Assembly: GCF_001620265.1 (NCBI RefSeq)
Contig: NZ_CP012661.1
Coordinates: forward strand, 3,454,501 to 3,518,500
DNA from: Frigidibacter mobilis
Lineage (GTDB): Bacteria; Pseudomonadota; Alphaproteobacteria; Rhodobacterales; Rhodobacteraceae
DNA length: 64,000 nucleotides
Direction of reading: 5' to 3'
Shown here piece after piece: positions 25,783 through 34,707 of this stretch. The notes under the pieces are model-generated. The model was not told the DNA's origin, did no database searches, and saw only the letters and a list, made by a program, of their open reading frames with translations. The position numbers were made by a program, and so were the translations under genes. Numbering within the stretch: position 1 is the stretch's first letter; each line of letters opens with the position of its first letter.

Positions 25783-26657
25783 AGCGCTCCCCGCCGCGCC
25801 CGTGCCAACCTGCGTTCCCGCATCAGCGTGTAAAGCCCGCTGCCAATGACGATGGCGCTGCCGATCAGGGTGGCGGCATCCGGGCGCTCGGCAAAGACCA
25901 GCGTGCCGAGGATCATGGCGAAGACCAGCCGCGTGTAGCGGAACGGGGTCACGACCGAAACCTCGCCGATCCGCATCGCCGAGGTCAGCCAGTAATAGGC
26001 GGCGACCCCGAACAGCGTTGCCGCGGCCAGATAGCCCCAGTCGGTGGCCGCCGGCATCACCGCGCCGCCGCTGAAGGCCAGCATCACCGCGCCGGTGGGG
26101 ATCAGCATCAGGAAGCCGTAGATCCCCAGCTGCACATTCGACAGCACCGCCGGCGCGGCGCGGGTGGCAAGGTCGCGGCCCGCAAAGCCGAGCGTCCCCA
26201 GCACCGCGAACAAGGAGGCCGCCTCGAACCCTGCCGCGCCGGGGCGCAGGATCACCAGCACGCCCACGAACCCGGCCAGGATCGCCAGCCACCGCCGCCA
26301 GCCGACCTTCTCGCCGAAGACCAGCGCCGCGCCCGCGACAACCACCAGCGGTGTCGCCTGCAGGATCGCGCTGGCGCTCGACAGCGGCGTCAGCGCCAGC
26401 GCCAGCGTATAGCCAAGCCGCCCCAGCACCTCGAACACCGCCTTCAGGATCAGCGGCCGGCTCAGCAGCGCCGGGTGGAACAGCGGCTCCCCGCGCCGCA
26501 GCGTCAGCAGGATGAAGCCGATCATCCCGCCAAGCCCGAACAGGATCAGGATCAGCCCCACCGGCAGCGCCCGCGCGGCCGCCTTGATGAACATGTCCTC
26601 GATGGCGAAGCCGGCCATCGCCGCCACCATCAGGATGCTGCCGCGCATGTTGTCCAT
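25779..26657 (-). CDS. EamA/DMT superfamily transporter
   Basis: 292 residues from ATG 26657 (MDNMRGSILMVAAMAGFAIED). Ten membrane helices in two EamA repeats; characteristic pieces are SSASAILQATPLVVVAGAALVFGEKVGWRRWL at the end of repeat one and VVTPFRYTRLVFAMILGTLVF in repeat two (each named here in parts). DMT exporters move amino acids, metabolites or drugs; the substrate is unknown. It is encoded divergently from mtnP about 140 bp away. Confidence 0.88.
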   Translation of the reverse strand: MDNMRGSILMVAAMAGFAIEDMFIKAAARALPVGLILILFGLGGMIGFILLTLRRGEPLFHPALLSRPLILKAVFEVLGRLGYTLALALTPLSSASAILQATPLVVVAGAALVFGEKVGWRRWLAILAGFVGVLVILRPGAAGFEAASLFAVLGTLGFAGRDLATRAAPAVLSNVQLGIYGFLMLIPTGAVMLAFSGGAVMPAATDWGYLAAATLFGVAAYYWLTSAMRIGEVSVVTPFRYTRLVFAMILGTLVFAERPDAATLIGSAIVIGSGLYTLMRERRLARARRGAL

Positions 26658-26798
26658 CTGTCCTCCGGGGGCCCGCATCGCACAGCGCGAGGCTCCGTGA
26701 TACCGCTGCCATCAGGCGAGGGCCAGCCTTGGTTTTGCCCCCTTCCCCTCGCCCGCCGCCGCGCCTACCCTTTGCGCCGCACGGCGGCGGAGGCAGGC

Positions 26799-27674
<876 letters not shown>

Positions 27675-27798
27675 AGTGATCGAAGTCGCCTCCTGCCTGT
27701 CAGCTGCCGTCCTCGCTGTGACCGTCATGCATGGCTTTGACGCCCAATAAGTCTGGACTCCACACTGCATTTTCCTAGCTTCAATCGGCCTCGAAAGC

Positions 27799-27804
27799 TA
27801 TAAT
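27799..27804 (+). promoter_or_regulatory. -10 box TATAAT before the low-GC cassette
   Basis: A consensus TATAAT sits at the front of the three-gene cassette. Transcription would begin near 27811, which argues for the downstream ATG 27839 over GTG 27809 as the first start. No good -35 box is at the expected distance. Confidence 0.35.
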
Positions 27805-27838
27805 ATCAGTGCTAGAGAATCAACGGGTGAGCTTGCGC

Positions 27839-28078
27839 ATGGCTGTCGATGGCAGAGCCGCATTTGGTGATCTTCTGGAAGGGGGATTGGCCATCGCAGG
27901 CATCATAATTGGTGGAATTTTCTGTTGGCGCCATCGCCCCATTGAGGGGGCGGACCTCATTTCCCGTGCTATAATTGATCCAAATCATCTTGTTCTGAAG
28001 CCAGAAGCGTTCTACGGAGCAATAGTGGCTCTAGTATTCAGTTTCATCTATGGGCTGAGAAAGCTTCGCGTTCTGTGA
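27839..28078 (+). CDS. Small hypothetical membrane protein
   Basis: 79 residues from ATG 27839 (a GTG at 27809 would add ten). Two predicted membrane helices, GGLAIAGIIIGGIFCW and FYGAIVALVFSFIYGL, are linked by a hydrophilic stretch with RHRPIEGADLISR. I recognise no family. It is the first of three closely spaced genes of lower GC content than the chromosome, downstream of mtnP, and probably arrived with them by transfer. Confidence 0.5.
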   Translation: MAVDGRAAFGDLLEGGLAIAGIIIGGIFCWRHRPIEGADLISRAIIDPNHLVLKPEAFYGAIVALVFSFIYGLRKLRVL

Positions 28079-28121
28079 TCTGATCCTCTTTCAGAGAAGA
28101 GTGCAGGGATGGGGAAGAATA

Positions 28122-28457
28122 GTGGATAATTGGTTCTTGGCCACGATTGCGTTTGTCATCGTCGGAACGTCTATTTCCTCAAAGCCGCACCATTCGACTT
28201 TTGATGAGGTTTTTTCGGCTTCGTTTGACTCTGCCTTTGGCGTCACACAGCAATTTTCAGAATCTCGCCTGAGGAAGTCGATCGCAGACTTAAAATGCAC
28301 GACCTCTGCGGATGGCTGCAGGGATCTGATTCGCCAGAACATGACAGTCAGCTACACCAACATCGTGGTAGCCAACCTGGCAAGCATCACCTTTGATGGG
28401 CATGACGTCGCTAACTGTGTGGGGGCTGCTAACATGTGGATCTGCTTCGATGCTTGA
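28122..28457 (+). CDS. Hypothetical secreted or membrane-anchored protein
   Basis: 111 residues from GTG 28122, which has GGGGAAG four bases before it; GTG 28101 would add seven residues. The hydrophobic start WFLATIAFVIVGTSISS looks like a signal peptide or anchor. The remainder is polar with four cysteines (KCTTSADGC, NCVGAANMWIC) that could form disulfides in the periplasm. No family recognised. Its last 8 bp overlap the start of the lipoprotein gene, so the two are translationally coupled. Confidence 0.5.
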   Translation: MDNWFLATIAFVIVGTSISSKPHHSTFDEVFSASFDSAFGVTQQFSESRLRKSIADLKCTTSADGCRDLIRQNMTVSYTNIVVANLASITFDGHDVANCVGAANMWICFDA

Positions 28458-28878
28458 GATTATCAAGGGCAGCTGGCTAGTCATTTTTGCCATGTCCGTC
28501 CTCTTGCTTGCCGGGTGCAAGTCGGAAGATGAAAAGATGGAGGATCTTCTGATTGGAAGCTGGAGTTGCACTTCGCAAATCCCTGCATCAGCAGAGGCAC
28601 CATCTGCAAGTGCGAAGATGGACATCCAGTATTTGCGTAGCAACAAAAGCTCCGCACATACGGTGCTTTCTTTCTCGCAAGACGGCGCAACAATTGATCT
28701 AGAGATGCTTGCGAGCGGCACCTGGGCTGTGGCTGATGGCAATTTGGAAGAAGATATCACACGCGTAACTCTAATGGGAGTACGCGGCCCCGGCGGCGCT
28801 TTCAGTATGCCTGAACTTCCGGGGAAGTGCAACGAGAGCTGCATGCATTCGCGGATGCATTTAAAGACTTGGTGGTAA
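28450..28878 (+). CDS. Hypothetical lipoprotein
   Basis: 142 residues from ATG 28450. A lipoprotein signal is clear: hydrophobic core IFAMSVLLLAGC with lipobox LLAGC, then KSEDEKMEDLLIGSWSC. The DLLIGSWSC...ADGNLEEDITRV pattern resembles small lipocalin-like ("lipoprotein with I-G-x-W") domains, but I do not assign a family. The C-terminus has further cysteines (GKCNESCMHS). Translationally coupled to the preceding gene and followed by a hairpin at 28884. Confidence 0.6.
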   Translation: MLEIIKGSWLVIFAMSVLLLAGCKSEDEKMEDLLIGSWSCTSQIPASAEAPSASAKMDIQYLRSNKSSAHTVLSFSQDGATIDLEMLASGTWAVADGNLEEDITRVTLMGVRGPGGAFSMPELPGKCNESCMHSRMHLKTWW

Positions 28879-28883
28879 TGACT

Positions 28884-28908
28884 GAGATTCGAGAGATATC
28901 CGAATCTC
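28884..28908 (+). terminator. Hairpin after the low-GC cassette
   Basis: GAGATTCG and CGAATCTC form an 8-bp stem round a 9-nt loop six bases after the lipoprotein stop. The following T tract is weak (GTCTTGATCTCTTT), so termination is probable rather than certain. Confidence 0.5.
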
Positions 28909-28973
28909 GTCTTGATCTCTTTGATCCGATAAACCGCTCTCACATAACGTGCTTGTCTCTTTAGCCCCAAGAC

Positions 28974-29043
28974 GGCTTTGTTGCAAAACTCCCGTGTCGA
29001 AGCGATACCGCCAAGCCTGAAGGCATCAGGACGCTTCCTTCGC
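28974..29043. mobile_element. Possible insertion-sequence end fragment
   Basis: GGCTTTGTTGCAAA (28974-28987) resembles the terminal inverted repeats of several IS5/IS6-type elements (which often end in TTGTTGCAAA). It lies directly before an acetyltransferase gene that has lost its 5' half. No transposase remains, so this is only suggestive. Confidence 0.25.
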
Positions 29044-29066
29044 CCCTGATAGGCCCCGGCGCCGGT

Positions 29067-29315
29067 TTGATGCGCAGGCGCCCGGATCATCTTTATCTGG
29101 ACCATCTCTATGTGGCCCCTTCGTTCCAGGGGCGGGGGATCGGACGGCGACTCTTGCAAAGACTGAAGGACGCCGCCGCAGCCCAGGCACTCCCGCTTCG
29201 GCTCACAGCGTTGAAGGGAAGCCCTGCGAACGCCTTCTATCGCTCCTGCGGGCTTCAGATGTGGTCGTCGGATGTGCTCGACAACCATTACCAATGGTTG
29301 CCCCCGGGCGGCTGA
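29067..29315 (+). pseudogene. 5'-truncated GNAT acetyltransferase
   Basis: Eighty-two residues that start just before motif A (LYLDHLYVAPSFQGRGIGRRLLQRL, quoted here as the segment LYVAPSFQGRGIGRRLL) and end with motif B (NAFYRSCGLQMW). The acetyl-CoA loop QGRGIG is intact, but the N-terminal half of the fold is missing, replaced by the IS-like fragment upstream. It is unlikely to be active alone. Confidence 0.6.
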
Positions 29316-29388
29316 GACCTCTCGCCCCCTTGCCCCCCCTCCCCCAAACCGTCTACTCCGCCCCCGACCCATCCCCCCGGAGCTTCCC

Positions 29389-29406
29389 ATGCAGACCAGA
29401 TCCATC
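29389..29406 (+). pseudogene. apt: First six codons of apt, cut off by IS66
   Basis: ATGCAGACCAGATCCATC encodes MQTRSI. The last 8 bases, GATCCATC, recur at 31942-31949 after the insertion, where the frame continues as [14 protein letters not shown]. Joining 29406 to 31950 restores a normal Apt N-terminus ([17 protein letters not shown]). Confidence 0.85.
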
Positions 29407-29426
29407 GTAAGCGCGACGACGTTGCC

Positions 29427-30986
29427 CTATGCGGCGAGGCTTGACGGTTGCTTGTATCGCCATGGCATGAGGTCTTCGATGCCGCTTTGCGGGTGGCCGT
29501 CGAGGATCGCGCGGAGGGTGGCCGCGATATAGTCGATCGGGTTGACGCCGGACATCTTGCAGGTGGCGACCAGCGAGGCGAGCATGGCCCAGTTCTCGGC
29601 TCCGACCTCGTTGCCTGCGAAGAGCGCGTTTTTCCGCGTCAGGGCAATCGGTCTGATTTGATTTTCGACGGGGTTGGTGTCGAGCTCGAGGGTGCCGTCG
29701 TCAAGGAAGCGGATCAGGCCGGGCCAGTGCGCGAGGGTGTAGCGGATGTCCTCGGCCAGCTGGGATTTCTGCGGGATGCGCGAGAGCTGGGCTTCCAGCC
29801 ACGGCTTGAGCGCGGCGATGATCGGGGCTGCGTTTTCGCGCCGGGCGGCCAGACGGACGGCTGCATCCTGGCCACGCACGGTTTTCTCGATCTGATAGAG
29901 CAGCGCGATCTGGCGCAGCATCTCCTCGGCGATGGGGAGCGGTCGCTCTCGAAGCGTTTCACGAAGCGGCGGCGGACGTGGGTCCAGCAGTAGACCAGCC
30001 GCCATGGGCCACCGTCACGCTCGATTTCCGTCAGCGCGTTGTAGGACTGGTAGGCGTCGCATTGCAGGAACCGGCCGCGGTATCCGACGAGGAACTTCAG
30101 CGGATGTTCTTTGCCCCGGCCGGGGCGTAGTGGAACAACACGATGGGCGGATCGGCACCGCCATGGCCGCGATCGTCGGACACGACGGCCCAGAAGAAGC
30201 CGCTCTTGGTGGCCTTGCGGCCTGGGTCCAGCACCGGCGCGCGGGTTTCATCGACAAAGATGCGGTCCGCTCCGCGCAGATGGGCTTTCATGTGATTGAT
30301 GATCGGCATCAGGTGGAAACAGGCGCGCCCGACCCAGTTGCCGAGCGTGCCGCGATCGAGGTCTATCCCCTGCCGCTTGAAGATCTCCGCCTGGCGGTAG
30401 AACGGAAGGTGGTCCCCGAACTTCGAGACGATGATCCAAGCAATGAACAGCTCCGTGGGCAGCCCGCCGGGCACGACATGCTCGGGGCGTGCGCCTGCGC
30501 CACGGCTTGCGAGCAGCGGCGGCAGGCGTATCTGGGCCGCCGCGTGACCAGCACCCGGAACTGCGCGGGATCACGTCCAGCCGCTCGGAAACGTCCTCGC
30601 CGATCCTTGCCATCTCGCCGCAGCCGCAGGGACAGAGCGTGCTGGCGGGCTCGATCACCCGCTCGACCCGGGGCAGATGCGGGGGAGATGCCCGCGGTTG
30701 CGTGCCGGCTTGCGGGGCGTCTCCCCCGGGCCCTTTGCAGTGCCGCCTCTGCCTTTTCCTGTGCGGCCTCAAGCACGCCCTGGGCCAGTTCGGCATCCTC
30801 GAGCGGCAGGTTGAACTGGTCCGGCGACAGCTTCTCCGAACGCTTGCCGAACTTCTCGCGCTGCGCCGCGTGCAGGATATCCTGCAGCCGCCGGTTGGCC
30901 TCTTGCGTCTCGGCCAGCGTCGCCTCCACCTCGGCGAGGCGGGCCTTCAGCAGAGCGTTTTCACGCGCAAGATCAGCGGTTTCCAT
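29427..30986 (-). pseudogene. tnpC: IS66 transposase TnpC, multiple frame breaks
   Basis: From ATG 30986 the leader METADLARENALLKARLAEV and the coiled coil with REKFGKRSEKLSPDQFNLPL run in frame. The zinc-finger region (IEPASTLCPCGCGEMARIGED), then LPTELFIAWIIVSKFGDHLP, RIFVDETRAPVLDPG, GFFWAVVSDDRGHGG and the C-terminal PVENQIRPIALTRKNALFAG each sit in shifted frames, with at least four or five joins. All DDE-type landmarks of TnpC are present. As the insertion looks recent, many of the shifts may be sequence errors in GC runs, as elsewhere in the window. Confidence 0.85.
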
Positions 30987-30998
30987 GAGGGAAGTGAA

Positions 30999-31409
30999 TC
31001 ACGGGATTCCCTTGCAGGCCAGCAAAAAAAGGCTTTTCAGCGCATTTTGCCAGTCATCCAGCCACCAGCGGACGCCGCGCGCGTTCCGACCGGACCAGCC
31101 GCCAGTCCAGCCCTCGAACAGGGCCGCCAGTTGCGCCGACGACATCCGCATCACCCCGCCCTGCACCTGCGGCCAGACGAACCTGGCATCCTCCAATCGC
31201 TTGTGAACCAGCACCATGCCGGTCTGATCCCAGACCAGAAGCTTGATCCTGTCTGCCCGTTTCGAACGGAACACGAAGACAGCCCCGCAGAACGGGTCGA
31301 GGCCGAACATCTCCTGAACGGCCAGCGCCAGGCCATCGATCCCCTTGCGGAAATCCACCGGCCGTGTCGCGACATAGACCTTCACCGGCCCGCCGTGGCT
31401 GAACATCAC
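30999..31409 (-). CDS. tnpB: IS66 accessory protein TnpB
   Basis: 136 residues of the IS66 Orf2 (TnpB) family, required for transposition with TnpA and TnpC. Hallmarks VYVATRPVDFRKGIDGLALA, GAVFVFRSKRADRIKLLVWD and GMVLVHKRLEDARFVWP are intact. The C-terminal tail after WTGGWSGRNARGVRWW is longer than in many copies. It overlaps tnpA by 4 bp (ATGA) and precedes tnpC by 12 bp. Confidence 0.93.
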   Translation of the reverse strand: MMFSHGGPVKVYVATRPVDFRKGIDGLALAVQEMFGLDPFCGAVFVFRSKRADRIKLLVWDQTGMVLVHKRLEDARFVWPQVQGGVMRMSSAQLAALFEGWTGGWSGRNARGVRWWLDDWQNALKSLFLLACKGIP

Positions 31410-31840
31410 GATGCCGCAGCCCGTGCCGCCCGGATCGCTCGCGTCAACTGGCCCTCATCGGCACCAGCGCCAGCACGGATCACGACATCACCGACGACAA
31501 TTTCGAGATCGGGCCCCGTTTCGAGATCGGGCCCCGTGACAGCCGCCGGTGCCTCGGCCGAATTGTCATCGACCACCAATTCCGCGAAGACCGGCAAGAC
31601 TGCCACGTTCCCGGGCACCACGAGATTGCCTTTGCGAAGCTGCTTGCGCCAATCGTAGATCTGCCAGCGGGTCGTGCCGTGCCGGCGCGCAACCTCGGCG
31701 ACCGTCACCCCGGGCATCATGCTCTCCGCCGCGATCCGCGCCCGCTCCGCCTTGTTGCGCCGACGCCGCCCGCTCGGACCCTCGATCACGTCCAGCCGGG
31801 AAACCTCAAAAACCGTCGAGCCGTCCAAATGGACGCCCAT
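31406..31840 (-). CDS. tnpA: IS66 accessory protein TnpA
   Basis: 144 residues from ATG 31840, the family-like start ([21 protein letters not shown]); an ATG at 31882 would add fourteen. It has an HTH of transposase-8 type ([23 protein letters not shown], residues about 40-62) that binds the element ends, and a variable acidic tail with a short duplicated piece ([12 protein letters not shown]). First gene of the IS operon. Confidence 0.9.
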   Translation of the reverse strand: MGVHLDGSTVFEVSRLDVIEGPSGRRRRNKAERARIAAESMMPGVTVAEVARRHGTTRWQIYDWRKQLRKGNLVVPGNVAVLPVFAELVVDDNSAEAPAAVTGPDLETGPDLEIVVGDVVIRAGAGADEGQLTRAIRAARAAAS

Positions 31841-31880
31841 TTTGCCGTCTCTTGCCAAATCCAAACCCTCCGCCACGCAC

Positions 31881-32468
31881 ATGTGCGCAGAATGGCCCGA
31901 TCAGGTCAGCAATGGCAGGAGGTGGTCGGCGTGGCGCTTACGATCCATCCGCGACCATATCCGCACCATCGTGGATTTCCCGCATGAGGGGATCCTGTTC
32001 CGCGACGTGACCACCCTCTTCGCCGATCCGCGCGGCTTCCGTATGGCGATCGACCAGCTGCTGCACCCCTGGGCCGGCAGCCGGATCGACAAGGTGGTGG
32101 GGCTCGAGGCGCGGGGCTTCATCCTGGGCGGGGCGGTGGCGCATCAGCTCTCGGTCGGGTTCGTGCCGATCCGCAAGAAGGGCAAGCTGCCCGGCCCGAC
32201 CATCGCCGAGCATTACACGCTGGAATATGGCGAGGCGGTGGTCGAGATCCATGACGACGCCCTGCAACCGGGGGAAAAGGTGCTGATCGTCGATGACCTT
32301 CTGGCCACGGGCGGCACCTGCGCGGCGGGCATCAGGCTGGTGGAGCGGCTGGGGGCCGAGGTGGTGGGCTGCGCCTTCGTGGTCGACCTGCCCGACCTTG
32401 GCGGCCACGCGCTGCTGGACAGGATGGGGATGAACGTCCACACGCTCTGCGCGTTTGACGGGCAGTAA
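31881..32468 (+). CDS. apt: Adenine phosphoribosyltransferase body with IS66-derived N-terminus
   Basis: Converts adenine and PRPP to AMP, salvaging the adenine made by MtnP. Native sequence starts at 31950 ([19 protein letters not shown]) and includes [15 protein letters not shown] and the PRPP loop [13 protein letters not shown] with GALEVV-like flanks. The true first codons lie at 29389, beyond IS66. An in-frame ATG inside the IS end (31881) would give a protein with about 20 foreign residues, [20 protein letters not shown], before SIRDHIR. Whether it is made depends on a promoter in the IS end, so the gene may be inactive. Confidence 0.8.
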   Translation: MCAEWPDQVSNGRRWSAWRLRSIRDHIRTIVDFPHEGILFRDVTTLFADPRGFRMAIDQLLHPWAGSRIDKVVGLEARGFILGGAVAHQLSVGFVPIRKKGKLPGPTIAEHYTLEYGEAVVEIHDDALQPGEKVLIVDDLLATGGTCAAGIRLVERLGAEVVGCAFVVDLPDLGGHALLDRMGMNVHTLCAFDGQ

Positions 32469-32625
32469 GGCGCTCCGCGCCGGTGAGGGGCAGTAACGGT
32501 TCGGAAAGCCGAATCGCCTTAACCCTTTTCCTGCCTGAAGGTTCAGGGCTGCTTGCATCGACACGTGAACCCAAAGCACCGCACCTCGCCGTTTCCCCCC
32601 GGCGGGGTGCACCCTTGTCCGGGCC

Positions 32626-34068
32626 CTATGCCGGCCCCGCCAGCAGCACCCCGGGGTTCATGATCCCCAGCGGGTCCAGCGCCGCCTTGATGCTGCGCAG
32701 CACCGCCAGCTTGGCCGGGTCGCCATAGCGCTCCATGTCGCCGGTCTTCAGCCGCCCCACCCCATGCTCGGCGCTGACCGATCCGCCAAGCCCATGCGCG
32801 ATGTCATGCACGCAGGTCTTGATCGCCTCGCGCTGGCCGTCATGCCCGGCGCGGGTCCGGCCCGGCAGCGGGAACACGTTGAAATGCAGGTTGCCGTCGC
32901 CGACATGGCCAAAGCAGTTGATGCGGAACGCGCCGATCCCCGCCAGCGCCGCCTCTGCCGCGGCGATGAAGCCCGGAATCTCGGACAGCGGGACAGAGAT
33001 GTCATGCGAACTGATCGCGCCGATCTTGCGGTTCGCATCGGGCAGGCTTTCCCGCAGCCGCCACAGGTCGGCCTGCTGCCCGGCGCTTTGCGCGATCACG
33101 CCGTCGCTGACCAGCCCGGCTTCGGCGGCGGCCACGAACAGCCCCTCCAGCGCCTCCTGCGGGTCGAGCCCCCGCGGCAGCCCCAGCTCGATCAGCACCA
33201 TCCACTCGGCCCGGTCCGCAAAGGGCTGCCGCACCTCGGGCATCACCTCGTCGAGGAACAGCAACCCCTGGCGCGAGATCAGCTCGAAGGCCGACACGCA
33301 GCCCGCCAGCCGCGCCTCGGCCAGCGCCAGCAGCTCCAGCGCGGCCGCCGGGCTCTCAACCACCAGCATCGCGGTGCCGACGCCCGCAGGCTGCGGCACC
33401 ATCCGCAGCGCCGCGGCGGTAATCACCCCCAGCGTGCCTTCCGAGCCGATCAGCAGGTGGCGCAGGTCATAACCGCTGTTGTCCTTGCGCAGCCGCTTCA
33501 ACCCGTTCAGCACCGATCCGTCCGGCAGCACCGCCTCCACCCCCAGGCACAGGTCGCGGATATTGCCATAGCGCAGCACGTTCACCCCGCCGGCATTGGT
33601 CGCCAGATTGCCGCCGATCCGGGCCGAGCCCTGCGAGGCCAGCGCCAGCGGGAACAACCGCCCCGCCGCCAGCGCCGCCTCCTGCACCTCGGCCAGCGTC
33701 GCACCCGCCTCGACCACCAGCACATTCTCGACCGGGAACACCGCGCGCAGCGCCGCCATCCGCTCCAGCGACAGGATCAGCGGCGCGGGGCCGGCCTCCA
33801 TCACCTGCCCGCCGACAAGGCCCGTGCCGCCGCCGAACGGCACGATCCCCACGCGGCCCTCGGCACAGGCGCGCACCACCGTCGCCACCTCGGCCGTGCT
33901 GCGCGGGCGCGCCAGCACCCCGCCGGTCCCGTGCCAGCGGCCCCGCGGCTCTTCCAGATACCGCGGCTCGGGCGCAGAAAGGGTGCCGGGCGGCAACAAC
34001 GCCTCCAGCCGGGCGGCAAAGGCGGCATCGGCGGGGTTCAGCGCTGCAGGGCGGGGTGTTTGCGGCAT
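32626..34068 (-). CDS. FAD-linked oxidase (GlcD/D-lactate dehydrogenase-like)
   Basis: 480 residues from ATG 34068, with AGGAGG seven bases upstream. FAD-binding type 4 domain: PFGGGTGLVGGQV, ALASQGSARIGGNLATNAGG and RYGNIRDLCLGVEAVLPDG. C-terminal FAD-oxidase domain with the catalytic loop NCFGHVGDGNLHFNVF and EHGVGRLKTG. Oxidises a 2-hydroxy acid (glycolate, D-lactate or D-2-hydroxyglutarate) to the oxo acid; the exact substrate is unknown. It follows the RimJ-type gene by 54 bp in the same direction. Confidence 0.9.
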   Translation of the reverse strand: MPQTPRPAALNPADAAFAARLEALLPPGTLSAPEPRYLEEPRGRWHGTGGVLARPRSTAEVATVVRACAEGRVGIVPFGGGTGLVGGQVMEAGPAPLILSLERMAALRAVFPVENVLVVEAGATLAEVQEAALAAGRLFPLALASQGSARIGGNLATNAGGVNVLRYGNIRDLCLGVEAVLPDGSVLNGLKRLRKDNSGYDLRHLLIGSEGTLGVITAAALRMVPQPAGVGTAMLVVESPAAALELLALAEARLAGCVSAFELISRQGLLFLDEVMPEVRQPFADRAEWMVLIELGLPRGLDPQEALEGLFVAAAEAGLVSDGVIAQSAGQQADLWRLRESLPDANRKIGAISSHDISVPLSEIPGFIAAAEAALAGIGAFRINCFGHVGDGNLHFNVFPLPGRTRAGHDGQREAIKTCVHDIAHGLGGSVSAEHGVGRLKTGDMERYGDPAKLAVLRSIKAALDPLGIMNPGVLLAGPA

Positions 34069-34122
34069 GTCGGTCCTCCTGTGGCCCCGGTAGACCATCC
34101 GGGGCGCAGGACGGCAAGACCG

Positions 34123-34707
34123 TCAGCCCACATCCGTGCGCCCGCGCCGGTCGCTGCGCAGGTTGGAATAGAGCACATGGTTCCGCCAGCGCCCGTTGAT
34201 CTGCAGATAGCTCTGCGCGACGCCCTCATACTTGAAGCCGGATTTCTCCAGCACCCCGCGCGAGGCCATGTTCTCGGGCAGGCAGGCCGCCTCGATCCGG
34301 CTCAGGTCCAGTTCGGTGAAGCCGTGATGCACCACGGCGCGGATTGCCTCGCGCATGTAGCCGCGGCGGGCATAGGGCTGGCCCATCCAATACCCCAGCG
34401 TGCCCGATTGCGCCGGGCCGCGGCGGATATTGTCCAGGGTGATCGCCCCCAGCAGCGCGTTGTCCTCGCGCCGGATCAGGAACAGCGGCAGCGCCGTGCC
34501 CTGCAATTCTGCCCGCGCCGCCCAATAGACACGGTGGGTAAAGGCGCGCCGGCCAAGGTGATCCTCGGCCCAGATCGGCTCCCAGGGCGCCAGAAACCCC
34601 GCACTCTGCGCCCGCAACCCCGACCAGTCGCGGAAATCGGAATGCGCGGGCAGGCGCAGCACCATCCGCTCGGTATCGATCCGAACCTTGCGGCGCCGCG
34701 ATAGCAT
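34123..34707 (-). CDS. RimJ/RimL-type GNAT N-acetyltransferase
   Basis: 194 residues. Starts MLSRRRKVRIDTERMVLRLP, the usual 'ertxRLxLR' opening of RimJ-type enzymes, with GYWMGQPYARRGYMREAIRAV (acetyl-CoA motif A, positions about 105-125) and ACLPENMASRGVLEKSGFKYEG (motif B). Homologues acetylate N-terminal residues of ribosomal proteins, but many members act on other targets. Start overlaps the M16 protease stop in TGATG, so it belongs to the cox-thrC operon tail. Confidence 0.9.
   Translation of the reverse strand: MLSRRRKVRIDTERMVLRLPAHSDFRDWSGLRAQSAGFLAPWEPIWAEDHLGRRAFTHRVYWAARAELQGTALPLFLIRREDNALLGAITLDNIRRGPAQSGTLGYWMGQPYARRGYMREAIRAVVHHGFTELDLSRIEAACLPENMASRGVLEKSGFKYEGVAQSYLQINGRWRNHVLYSNLRSDRRGRTDVG

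Larger units (their letters stand above)
29407..31941. mobile_element. Complete IS66-family insertion sequence (2535 bp)
   Basis: Terminal inverted repeats start GTAAGCGCGACGACG on the left and GTAAGCGCCACGCCG on the right (read inward), the GTAAGCG ends of IS66. Flanking 8-bp target duplications GATCCATC (29399-29406 and 31942-31949) are perfect. The element carries tnpA, tnpB and tnpC on the minus strand. Perfect duplications and restorable target gene show a recent insertion into apt. Confidence 0.95.

Noticed and set aside
25177..26712. 511-residue minus-strand frame overlapping EamA and the flavin reductase
   Set aside because: Shadow in another frame; the real EamA frame has membrane helices and the family motifs.
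28290..29405. 371-residue minus-strand frame over the low-GC cassette
   Set aside because: No signature, and it opposes three better-supported, coupled plus-strand genes.
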